Shown here piece after piece: positions 1-8,205 of a DNA stretch of 64,000 bases. The position numbers and the translations under genes were made by a program. The first letter of the stretch is position 1. Every line of letters starts with the position of its first letter. The DNA is from JBGASG01 sp046328035. Lineage in GTDB: Bacteria; Cyanobacteriota; Vampirovibrionia; Obscuribacterales; Obscuribacteraceae. The notes below the pieces were generated by a model, which saw only the letters and a program-made list of their open reading frames with translations, was not told the origin of the DNA and did no database searches. The stretch is from contig JAXLXI010000002.1 in the NCBI GenBank assembly GCA_046328035.1, positions 372,001 through 436,000 on the forward strand, in the 5' to 3' direction.

Positions 1-3000
1 CGCCGAAGGCTGCATTGGCGATGGTGATTGACGAGCGCGCCACATCCGCGCTGCTCAACGAGCCACTGAGCGTGCGCCTGAATGACGCATCCTGAAGAAT
101 GCCGGCGACGTTCAGTACCGCACCAGCCATGCGTCTGAAGATTTCCTTCTCGGTTTCGGTTTGCTCAAATGCGCGGTACTTGCCTCCGCGCGGACCGTTG
201 ATGCCGCTTTCGGATGCTGCCCATGTCGCCGCCATCAAGATCGAATGTGTGCGATTGCTGTCGCGCCAGAGGATGGCACTGTCGTCCTTGCCCGGCACTA
301 TGCGAGCGAATTTGAGCAGCGCATCGGTACCGGCACCGCGTTCGTCGCCCGCACTCTTTACGTAATTCTTGACCGCGTCTTCGACACGGCGAATCTCTTC
401 TTCCGCAGCTCGTGCTGCTTCCACCAGGTTCTGTTTGATTCGTTGCAACTCAGCTGCCGCTAACGCCGCCCTTTCGCCAGGCTTGAGCGACTCTGCGGAC
501 ACCGCAGGTGGGTCGCCGGCCCGCCGCGCGTCTACCGGCTGGACCGGTCCGCCGGGATGCGTGACTGCTGACGGATCGGGCAACATGAAGCTGCCGGCAA
601 AATCATTGACGCGCCAGCCGATCATCTCGCCGGGAGGAAACTTGAGGGACGCCAGCGCCTCTGCGGGCAGCGCACCGGCGCCCGGCAGCGGCTTGCCATC
701 GACACGTACAGGCTGTCCGCCAGTTGCACGTTCGGCCGTCGAGTCGGCAGTCATCTTAACATCGGACGCCGGAGTAGCCGGCTTGAAGCCCAGTTCAGCC
801 GACGCGGCACGCATTGAAGCCAGCGCCGTTTCTTGCTGAGCAGTCGGCATCGCCTGCAATCTGTCCAACGCCTGTCTGACGTTTCCCTCTTGATTGCTGG
901 CGGCCAGTCGTGCTAGTCCGGCATTGAGGTTGCCATTGCCGGCAGTGGCGACCATGGCGACGTCGGTTTCATTCAACTTGCCGTCCGGCGGTGCAATCGC
1001 CGCCTTCAAAACGCGGGCGCCGTCGACGAAGGTGCCGTTCTGCCCACTGTCGATCACCGCCTGAGCGCCCACTCTGCCATCGCCGCCACCGGCAGCCACG
1101 ACGACTCTGCCCAGCTGTTCTACGTTGCCGCCTGTGGTGGCACTGGCTGCCCGATGCACTTGATCGATGCCGTTGACGAGGTTGTCCTGTCCTTGATTGT
1201 TACGCCCGATGACATCGCGCACGACGGCGGCGCCTTCGTTGAATTGCTGCGTGGCGCTGAAGCTTTGCGTGGCGCGCACACCGGCATCGTACGAATCACG
1301 CTTGTCGGACATACCCGCAACATAGCCGGCGCCGGTAAGGAAATTCCGTGTGCGTCCTTCCGGAACGAAACTGGCTGTATTGGTGATACCGTCTTCGATG
1401 GTGCGATATTGCGGCGGTCCGTTGCCGGCGTTCTGCACCGAGAGCAGCGACCTCTCGACCGATCGCGGATAGGCGCTGGGTCCGATTGTGTATTCCCCGT
1501 ATGGACCTTCATGCGTCTGCAAAAGAATTGCCGGCGCATCGCTGGCCAGTCCTGGTTTCTTCCCATCCGGACTGGCGATGCGCTCGAGATTAGTGGTGGC
1601 GCGGTCGGTGAAATTGTATGTGCCGGGAGGCAACAAGCCGTCGCGCACCATGGCTTCGATGGCGGCGCGGTCACCCGCGACATCGATGACGCGTTGCATA
1701 TTGCGCGCATCCGTCGTTTTCTGACCGGACGCATCGATGGAAGCTGTGAGTTCAAGAGAGGTCTGCACGCCCACTTCTAGGGGCTCGGCGCCATTGTTGT
1801 TTCTTCCCAGCCGCTCGATGGCAGCATTAGCGCGCCGCATGTCGTAAGTGCTGGTGACGTTGCCTTGCGCGTCTATTGAATAGACCCGTCCCATGTAAGT
1901 CCAGTTGTCGAAGCCGAGACTCGAGTCGCGCACCACTTTGCCCGAGGCATCCGTGTATTCGCCTAAATGAGTAGCGCGATCTTCCCCGACGGCGGCACTG
2001 TAGACCACTTCGCCTTTGTCATTCTTGGTGCGACCGAGTTCAGTGATAAACGTCTGTCCGCCCCAGCCATTGCCCTGCCCAGCCTTGTCGGCTACGTTGT
2101 GAGCACCAATCACCGGGTCGTAAGTGCCGTCCGGCTGAACGCCCGCCTGCGCTACCGTGTCCAGAACCTGACCGATGTTCTTGCGGGCTTCTGCAAGTTG
2201 CTCCGGCGTGAGCTTACCGGCTTCGTCTGTGGCTTTCAGCTCATCGGCAGACTGCACCAGCCCGCCGCGCAACATACATTCGCTACCGGTGCAGGCGCTG
2301 GGCGGCTCCCCGGGCTTAGAACCATAGACCAGAGCTGTTTCGATGAAACGCCCAAAACTGCCGGCACCCGCTGACTGTATGTTGTCTATAGCTTCTTCGA
2401 GGGTTTCCCCCCACTTCTTCGTTTCAACGGCGCCGCGATCGACGTCGTTGTCGCCCAACGCTTCGTAGAAATCGATGCCATCAGCGCCGCAACCAAAGCC
2501 TATTCGGCAGGTGTTTCGCAGAAAGTCGCGTTTGTTGCCGCCGGCCAGCAGTTCGGCCAGTTCGTGCGCGTGGTCGGCATCGCCTTTTTTATAACGCTCT
2601 GCAGCATCGCCCATGCCAGAGGCCAGCGCTTTTTCCAACTCTTTGGTGGCGCCCTTCCAGTCGCCCAGGAAACTGAGTGCAGCCGCGCTCACCCACGCTT
2701 TCGTGCCCTCGTCCATGCGCTTTTTGGCATCACCGCGTCCGCCGCGAATGAAGTCGTCAATGCCTCGAGCCAGATCACCACCACCGAAGTCTTTGAATTC
2801 TTCGGCACCAGATACGGCACTATTACCAAGTCCGTATTCGCCCAGATTTTTGACGGCATGTTCGAACTTAGCAGCGACGTCGGTGGTTTTCTTGCCCCCT
2901 AATTTGCTGATGGTGTGGAAACCTTCCAGCAAGTCACCGTGACCGGCATCGGCCAAAAGAGCCACCGCTCGGTCGACGGAACCGTCACCGAGTCGTTTCA

Positions 3001-4372
3001 CTACATCGCCGCTGATCTTCTTGGGTTTTGAAGCTTTGCGCTCGCCGTCTACATATTTGGCGGTCTCGATCGTCAGAGTCCCGTCTTTGTCGACGGTCAA
3101 AACGATCTCGCCATTTTTCTTGTCGCCGTTGATAAAGGACTCGCGAGTGGTTTTGGACTCGCCGCCCATCTTCACGTCGCTGGTGGTTTTCTCAAGCAGT
3201 TTGCCCTTCGAATCCCGCTTGAAATGAACGTCGTGAGATGTACCGGCAACGAAGTCCGCATCATGCGTGCGCACCAGGTTTTTCTTTTCGGCATCGCTGT
3301 ATGTTTGCGTATGAGAGGCAATCAGTTTGCCGGTCGCAGGGTCGTACTGGTTCTGAACGTCCTTGTATTCAGGCTTTCCTTTCAGTCCATCTTGGCGCAT
3401 GATGCTCTGGGTGGCGACTTGTTTCTTGCCGTTCACCTCTATGTAGGTGTAGTTGAGCCGCTCTTCATGCAGTGTCTCGCCTTTGGCATTCTTCCTCAGA
3501 TTGTGGACGCTGGCGCGATCTGAGCTGTCGCCGTCATACGCAATTGTGGTGGTATCAGTGCCAAGCGGCTTGCCGAGGGCATCTCTGAGTTCACTGGTGC
3601 TGCTGACCAGGCGGCCCTTCTCGTCATATTTGTAGTCAGTGGTCTCTTTCGTCAGCTCTGCCCGTTTCTTGCAGCGCTCATTGAAAGTAGTGGTTTCAGA
3701 TTTGGTAATTCGATCTTTGTCGCCGAAGTGTTCATAGGTATTGTGAGTTTCGCTGACACGCAGACCCTGCGAATCGAAACGACGCTTGAACTTCTCTTGC
3801 AGTTGCTGTTTGCCATCGACAATGTTGTAGAGGCGGAGCGTTTCAATCTCTACTTGATCTGGCTTGCCGTCAGCGTATTCGAGAAACTTCTCGGCAATGA
3901 TGTTGCCTTTGTCGTCGTACTTCGCATAGTCGGTTTCGGTGCGCACGCCACTTTCATCAAACACGTGCGTGCGCTGGGCTTCGAGTTTGCCCTTCGCATC
4001 GTACTTGAAGGCATGATCTTCGACCAGGTCACCGGCTGTCGAATAAAGTCGCTGTGCGACCTTGACGCCATTGATGTAGATGGTGCGGACTTCGTGCTCG
4101 CCTTCATATGTGACCTCTGTGCGATCAGGACCCGTGCCCTGGGGCGGCTCGTCGCCTTCGAAGAAACCCTTATCGTCGAAACTCGCGGAGGCTGCCTGCG
4201 CCTGTGACAGAGTCTCGTGATCGTGGTCGTGATGGCATACGCCGGCTTCGTCGTCATCATCCTCATAGGCGGATGCCTGAAGGCTATCCGAACTGCCTTC
4301 GCTGACCTCCTCATCTTCGTCGACGGGCGGCTCTTCTTCTAAATGCTCGTGTTTGTTCTTATCGTCGACCAC
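1..4372 (-). CDS. Giant YD-repeat-like protein, 5' part (3' end beyond window)
   Basis: The minus-strand frame is open from a GTG at 4372 to the window edge, giving 1457 codons without a stop, so the gene is cut by the window. No ATG lies near the 5' end; GTG follows an AGG about 11 bases upstream and an in-frame TAG at 4433-4435 bounds the frame. The first 60 residues are strongly acidic with a His/Asp cluster (HHDHDH, residues 47-52). Residues about 90-430 carry short repeats of the type YDxKGxLxxxxT, as in YKYDEKGRLVSST, resembling YD/RHS-type repeats. The middle is helical and the last visible part is Ala/Glu-rich (AAELQRIKQNLVEAARAAEEE, split over about 1300-1330). No signal peptide is seen. 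It lies downstream of two co-directional membrane paralogues. Function unknown; surface, toxin-delivery or structural roles are possible. The family assignment rests on repeat style only. Confidence 0.75.
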   Translation of the reverse strand, partial: MVDDKNKHEHLEEEPPVDEDEEVSEGSSDSLQASAYEDDDDEAGVCHHDHDHETLSQAQAASASFDDKGFFEGDEPPQGTGPDRTEVTYEGEHEVRTIYINGVKVAQRLYSTAGDLVEDHAFKYDAKGKLEAQRTHVFDESGVRTETDYAKYDDKGNIIAEKFLEYADGKPDQVEIETLRLYNIVDGKQQLQEKFKRRFDSQGLRVSETHNTYEHFGDKDRITKSETTTFNERCKKRAELTKETTDYKYDEKGRLVSSTSELRDALGKPLGTDTTTIAYDGDSSDRASVHNLRKNAKGETLHEERLNYTYIEVNGKKQVATQSIMRQDGLKGKPEYKDVQNQYDPATGKLIASHTQTYSDAEKKNLVRTHDADFVAGTSHDVHFKRDSKGKLLEKTTSDVKMGGESKTTRESFINGDKKNGEIVLTVDKDGTLTIETAKYVDGERKASKPKKISGDVVKRLGDGSVDRAVALLADAGHGDLLEGFHTISKLGGKKTTDVAAKFEHAVKNLGEYGLGNSAVSGAEEFKDFGGGDLARGIDDFIRGGRGDAKKRMDEGTKAWVSAAALSFLGDWKGATKELEKALASGMGDAAERYKKGDADHAHELAELLAGGNKRDFLRNTCRIGFGCGADGIDFYEALGDNDVDRGAVETKKWGETLEEAIDNIQSAGAGSFGRFIETALVYGSKPGEPPSACTGSECMLRGGLVQSADELKATDEAGKLTPEQLAEARKNIGQVLDTVAQAGVQPDGTYDPVIGAHNVADKAGQGNGWGGQTFITELGRTKNDKGEVVYSAAVGEDRATHLGEYTDASGKVVRDSSLGFDNWTYMGRVYSIDAQGNVTSTYDMRRANAAIERLGRNNNGAEPLEVGVQTSLELTASIDASGQKTTDARNMQRVIDVAGDRAAIEAMVRDGLLPPGTYNFTDRATTNLERIASPDGKKPGLASDAPAILLQTHEGPYGEYTIGPSAYPRSVERSLLSVQNAGNGPPQYRTIEDGITNTASFVPEGRTRNFLTGAGYVAGMSDKRDSYDAGVRATQSFSATQQFNEGAAVVRDVIGRNNQGQDNLVNGIDQVHRAASATTGGNVEQLGRVVVAAGGGDGRVGAQAVIDSGQNGTFVDGARVLKAAIAPPDGKLNETDVAMVATAGNGNLNAGLARLAASNQEGNVRQALDRLQAMPTAQQETALASMRAASAELGFKPATPASDVKMTADSTAERATGGQPVRVDGKPLPGAGALPAEALASLKFPPGEMIGWRVNDFAGSFMLPDPSAVTHPGGPVQPVDARRAGDPPAVSAESLKPGERAALAAAELQRIKQNLVEAARAAEEEIRRVEDAVKNYVKSAGDERGAGTDALLKFARIVPGKDDSAILWRDSNRTHSILMAATWAASESGINGPRGGKYRAFEQTETEKEIFRRMAGAVLNVAGILQDASFRRTLSGSLSSADVARSSITIANAAFG

Positions 4373-4381
4373 AACCGAAAT

Positions 4382-4395
4382 TACCTGGCCAGGTA
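4382..4395. promoter_or_regulatory. 14-bp perfect palindrome over the SD region of the giant gene
   Basis: TACCTGGCCAGGTA is its own reverse complement. It lies 10-23 bases upstream of the GTG start at 4372 and includes the only SD-like AGG. It could be an operator, or a hairpin masking the ribosome binding site. This is inferred from position only. Confidence 0.35.
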
Positions 4396-4489
4396 CAAGG
4401 GGTAGAGGAGTTCCCTCGGGTGCGCATTGACACTATTCCTCGATTCCGTGCAAATGTCGTGAAATCGAAGTGGCAAATTTGTGAAACGC

Positions 4490-5563
4490 CTAGTTCGAGC
4501 CAGGACTGAGTTTGCGCCGCTCGTTGCGGTCGATTGCCATCTGTAGCGAGTCAATGACCGCTCGGTTGATCTCCCAACGGTCGTTCAGCTCTGCGGCTAT
4601 GTCTTGCGCCTCGTCCAGTTTTCGGTCTACCTCGGCGCCTTGCTGACCTTGCAAGACTGGAATGATTGCCAGCACGATAGCTGCCTTCTTATGATAACGG
4701 GAATCTAGACTGACATCGCCATTTCTCTCAGACGGGTTCGCTCCGGTCATACGCGCAAGCTTGCTGCACGCTTTATCGATGTCGCCCGCTATTACTTGAT
4801 GCAAGGCTTCATCAAATTCCCTACCAATCCCATACCCTTCATACACTCTTCGGTGAAAGAAGCTCCAACGATCCGCTTTGTCGCGGTACTTTCTAACTGC
4901 CCCAGTATCCCCCAGTTTGGAGTTAACTGCGATTGCTGTGGCATAGAAGTCGTCCATCGGACCGGTTAACACATCAATGGTTTTCACGCGATCGTCCATT
5001 TCCCTGATGAGATCGGCTGCCTCTCTGTATTCATTGCGCCTTTGATAGTAGTCGAACAATTTCTTGCATCGTGGATCCCACGGCAACACATGCACGTCGT
5101 CCATCATAACTTGATGCAACACGGCCAGAGCACGGTCGTCCTGACCAGTAAAGAACAAGGCCTCCGACAGGTTGTTACGGGCCATCTTCAGCCGGCGGTT
5201 ATCCATCAAGAGCTCGGCGCGGCGCAACCGCAGCTCCAGTTTTGTCAGCCATTCTTTTTGCCTGGCTGGTTCCTCGTTTGCAAACTGACTCTGCCGAAAA
5301 ACTTCATCCGGACCAATCCAGGTATTCACAAAGGCGACTGCCATGGCAAATACCACCATTGTCAGAAAGAATGAATGGCTGAACCATTCTTTTTTGTTCT
5401 TGGAAGAGTCCGGCGGATTTTGAACCGCACTGGCGCCTGGAAGAGAAACGCCTTCGGCGTCCCCGCTGGTGAGAACGTTGGTATTCGGCGCGGTTTCGGC
5501 CGCGTCTGCGATGAAGCTGGTGTCGTCCTGCAGTCGCGGCGATGTCGGCTCTTCAGTCGGCAA
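4490..5563 (-). CDS. Single-pass membrane protein with TPR-like helical domain, copy 2
   Basis: Predicted 357 residues. I place the start at TTG 5563 because GGGGGTGA stands six bases before it and the product then begins PTEEPTSP, matching STEEPITT in the neighbouring paralogue; an upstream start would overlap that gene. An acidic, Pro/Ser-rich cytoplasmic segment (1-55) precedes one membrane helix (about 61-80), then NTWIGPD and a helical region carrying LRLRRAELLMD, paired helices and KLGD, which reads like degenerate TPR. Identity with the 5610-6695 product is clear through EEPARQ, NTWIGPD, YRDKADRW and the final ERNE motif. The gap to the upstream paralogue is 46 bases, so they form an operon. 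I do not recognise a named family. A role as membrane-anchored scaffold is inference. Confidence 0.75.
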   Translation of the reverse strand: MPTEEPTSPRLQDDTSFIADAAETAPNTNVLTSGDAEGVSLPGASAVQNPPDSSKNKKEWFSHSFFLTMVVFAMAVAFVNTWIGPDEVFRQSQFANEEPARQKEWLTKLELRLRRAELLMDNRRLKMARNNLSEALFFTGQDDRALAVLHQVMMDDVHVLPWDPRCKKLFDYYQRRNEYREAADLIREMDDRVKTIDVLTGPMDDFYATAIAVNSKLGDTGAVRKYRDKADRWSFFHRRVYEGYGIGREFDEALHQVIAGDIDKACSKLARMTGANPSERNGDVSLDSRYHKKAAIVLAIIPVLQGQQGAEVDRKLDEAQDIAAELNDRWEINRAVIDSLQMAIDRNERRKLSPGSN

Positions 5564-5609
5564 TTCATCACCCCCTAAAATGTAGAGAGAGTGGGCAATT
5601 TCAGATTGA

Positions 5610-6695
5610 TTATTGCAGTTTCTGCACCTCGTTTCTCTCCATAGCAGCATATAGCGCTTCGAGAGTCGCTCGAATGGCGCCGTCTGACTGTCCGAGAAGC
5701 TCGAGTTGCTCCTTCGCGTCATTTAGTCCTTTATCCACGTCAGGTGAATGCTTGTGCTCTAGAACGGGCAATATTGCCAACATCGCTTTCGCTCTGATCG
5801 AGTGATCGTGATCGAACCGCTGGTCCCAGCGCCGTTGCGCTCCATCCGCATGGTCCGACAGGGGATTGGCGAGTCGCTCAAGCTCTTTCTGGGCTTTGCC
5901 ATAATTTCCATCCAAGAGGTCCCGGCAGGCTTGGTTGAAATCCAACCCGTTTCCCCATTGCGTCACCTGATGCGGCACCAGATCCCAGCGGTCGACCTTG
6001 TCCCGGTATCTTTGTGCCTCCGCCTCATCGCCCAGTTTTCTATTGACTGCGGCGGCATGCTTGTAGAACTCGTCCGTCGGGCCGATCAGAACAGCTGAAC
6101 TGATCATCTCGGCGTCAATGTCCTTCATCAGGTTAGCTTCTTGACGATACATTTGACTTTGCTCGTACATATTGAGCAGCGCCTTGTACTTGGGATTCCA
6201 TGGGGTCTTGAAGTCGCTGTTCTCCACATCTGACGCAATCAACGGCAAAACCCGGTTGTTCTCTTTCATGAAAAGCAGTGCTTCGGCAAGGCTTTCACGA
6301 GCAGTGCTGATGCGTTTGCGATCCATTAAAAGCTCGGCGCGGCGCAGACGGAGCACCAGCTTTGTAATCAGTTCTTGCTGCCGCGCGGGCTCTTCGCCCG
6401 CCAGTTCATGGGAGACAAATCGGTTGTCTGGTCCAATCCACGTGTTGACGGCTGACATGCACATGGCGAAGGTGACCATGACGAGAAAAAAGGTGTGGCT
6501 GAACCAGCCCTTCTTGGGAGGTGCCGGCGCGGAGAAAGACTCAGATGCGCACGACTCCTGGGCAGGCGGCGCGGCGATACCGGACGGACCACCTTCCGCT
6601 TCCTCACACGGTCCCGAGCCATCGAGGGAAGCCGATTCGTCGCGGCTGGCGGCATCTTGTAATTGCGGGGTGGTTATGGGCTCTTCAGTCGACAC
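5610..6695 (-). CDS. Single-pass membrane protein with TPR-like helical domain, copy 1
   Basis: Predicted 361 residues from GTG 6695 (VSTEEP). A start further upstream would run into the divergent protease gene at 6784, and no ATG is available at the right place. The order is the same as in its tandem paralogue: low-complexity acidic head (1-60), KKGWFSHTFF leading into a membrane helix (about 65-85), NTWIGPD, then a helical soluble domain with LRLRRAELLMDRKR and VNRKLGDEAEAQRYRDK. Tandem duplication followed by divergence is evident: the two share motifs throughout but differ in most positions between them. It is the first gene of a minus-strand set that continues through 4490-5563 into the giant YD-like gene. 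No SD is obvious before the GTG. Function unknown. Confidence 0.75.
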   Translation of the reverse strand: MSTEEPITTPQLQDAASRDESASLDGSGPCEEAEGGPSGIAAPPAQESCASESFSAPAPPKKGWFSHTFFLVMVTFAMCMSAVNTWIGPDNRFVSHELAGEEPARQQELITKLVLRLRRAELLMDRKRISTARESLAEALLFMKENNRVLPLIASDVENSDFKTPWNPKYKALLNMYEQSQMYRQEANLMKDIDAEMISSAVLIGPTDEFYKHAAAVNRKLGDEAEAQRYRDKVDRWDLVPHQVTQWGNGLDFNQACRDLLDGNYGKAQKELERLANPLSDHADGAQRRWDQRFDHDHSIRAKAMLAILPVLEHKHSPDVDKGLNDAKEQLELLGQSDGAIRATLEALYAAMERNEVQKLQ

Positions 6696-6783
6696 ATCTT
6701 TGTTCCGGATTCGGTGTGGACGAAGCGACACTCTGATTATGCCATGAGGGGCATATAACAAATGACAGCGATTTCTGGCACTT
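6696..6783. promoter_or_regulatory. Divergent intergenic region with short inverted repeat
   Basis: This 88-base gap separates the minus-strand membrane-protein operon from the plus-strand protease, so it should hold both promoters. ATGCC at 6739-6743 and GGCAT at 6750-6754 form an inverted repeat. TATAAC (6754-6759) on the plus strand and CATAAT (6741-6736) on the minus strand are possible -10 boxes. No convincing -35 element is seen for either. Confidence 0.3.
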
Positions 6784-7896
6784 ATGAGCACCGACAAACC
6801 CACCTTGAAGACGGCAGCGCCAGCCCATCCCGAAAAGGATGCAGTGGCTGGGAAATTGCTGGCTGGCGCCGGCCCATCGGTGTTTCAAATTCAGACCGAA
6901 ACCGAAAATGGTACCGGCTGGATGGTAAAACCCGGAGTGATCGTCACTGACTACCATGTCATCAAAGGCAATCAGGAAATTAAAGCTGTCGCCAGCGACG
7001 GCACAATCTACCGCCTGGGCAAGCAACTGTGGACAAATTCAGGGCGCGACCTGGCCATGATGACATTCGAAGGCGTGCAATCGACGGCGCCAGCCTTGCG
7101 CACGGCTTCCAGCAGTCTAATGAACCCGAGCGACAAGACCTTTTCGGTCGGCTGGAAAAGCGGACTCGGTCTGGATATCTACCCCGGCACATATGTCGGC
7201 TACACCGATAAGCCCTATTACTCGCCCTTCGGGCGCCAAAGCGGCTCTGCCGGCAATCTCCTCGGCGGGGCACGCCAGTGGGTGCACTTGCAAAACAACG
7301 CGGGGCGAGGCATGTCGGGTGGTCCCGATTTGAATGCGGCTGGCGAAGTGGTGAGCGTCGTGGACCGGGCTTATGGTGACCAGGAAGGGCAGGCACTGTC
7401 GAACCCGATTGAGTATGTGAAGGAGATGTCTGACCATCCAGAACGATTTCGCATGACTGAGGGTGCTTATGAAAATGGCTTTCAGGCGCTGCCTCACTTT
7501 GTGACATCGCGTCCCTTGCACGCCGGTGTGTATGGCACCGCGTACGGGTTGGGCATCACCGGTGGTGCGCGATTTGGATTGACCGAGGGCCCTCTTTCAA
7601 TCAAGCGAGGGCTGGGGGGCGCGCTGGCGGCGACCGTGCTCGGGGTGCGCACCTGGCAAGACGTCAACGGCCTGGTCAATTCCGCCAATGCAGGCGACCA
7701 GTGGAAGTATGGAGTTGCCACCGCATTTGATGCCACCATGGCTGTGGGATTAGTGACATCTGCACTTAGCCGCCGCGTACCGGGACTAGCTCTGGCATCG
7801 CGCATACTAATCGGCACCGGCCTGGGAGGCCGCATCGGAGCCGAGTTGATTCCAAATCGCTTTGTAGTAGATACCGGCAACGACAAGATCGGCTAG
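6784..7896 (+). CDS. Trypsin-like (S1C-type) serine protease with hydrophobic C-terminal region
   Basis: Predicted 370 residues. The N-terminal half has the trypsin/DegP fold signature: His58 in TDYHVI, Asp89 in GRDLAMM and Ser178 in GRGMSGGP form the expected catalytic triad, with GTGWMV before the His as in HtrA proteins. No PDZ domain follows. Instead residues about 235-355 are Gly/Ala-rich and hydrophobic (LGITGGARFGL, GALAATVLGV, VGLVTSALS), so they could be membrane-associated. There is no N-terminal signal peptide, so its location is uncertain. It is divergent from the 5610-6695 operon. The SD is weak; ATG 6784 is chosen because it leads directly into the conserved domain. It is an active endopeptidase by motif, with unknown substrate. 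Confidence 0.85.
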   Translation: MSTDKPTLKTAAPAHPEKDAVAGKLLAGAGPSVFQIQTETENGTGWMVKPGVIVTDYHVIKGNQEIKAVASDGTIYRLGKQLWTNSGRDLAMMTFEGVQSTAPALRTASSSLMNPSDKTFSVGWKSGLGLDIYPGTYVGYTDKPYYSPFGRQSGSAGNLLGGARQWVHLQNNAGRGMSGGPDLNAAGEVVSVVDRAYGDQEGQALSNPIEYVKEMSDHPERFRMTEGAYENGFQALPHFVTSRPLHAGVYGTAYGLGITGGARFGLTEGPLSIKRGLGGALAATVLGVRTWQDVNGLVNSANAGDQWKYGVATAFDATMAVGLVTSALSRRVPGLALASRILIGTGLGGRIGAELIPNRFVVDTGNDKIG

Positions 7897-7915
7897 GAAA
7901 GGACGCCGTATTGCG

Positions 7916-8066
7916 ACTGCGTTTGTCAAGGAAACCGCACAGAAACTTGTCAAAACTGCCTTTCCACTGCGGTTCTGTCAACAGATCGGCTCAGAAACTT
8001 GACAAAACCCTGTTCCGACTGCCGCTCTGTCAAGACACCGGCTCGATAAGTTGACAAAAACCGTCA
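7916..8066. repeat. Three imperfect tandem copies (about 51 bp), each an inverted repeat
   Basis: Copies begin with ACTGC at 7916, 7966 and 8018 (periods of 50 and 52 bases). Copies 2 and 3 hold TGTCAA, a 17-base spacer, then TTGACA, an exact inverted repeat; copy 1 has TGTCAA and TTGTCA. They fill most of the 309-base gap between two convergent genes (protease and debranching enzyme). The stem-loops could end transcription from both sides. No gene is seen in 7897-8205. Confidence 0.7.
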
Positions 8067-8205
8067 GAGAGCCAAACTGGTGATCTTCAGTCTGGATACG
8101 ATTTTTTATAGTAGTGTGAAGGAAAGCGATAAGGGCGGGGGCGCGCGTTTTGCCAACGCGGCGCACACCCGACCTCATCGTATGTGGGAGCCAGTCCTGG
8201 ACCAA

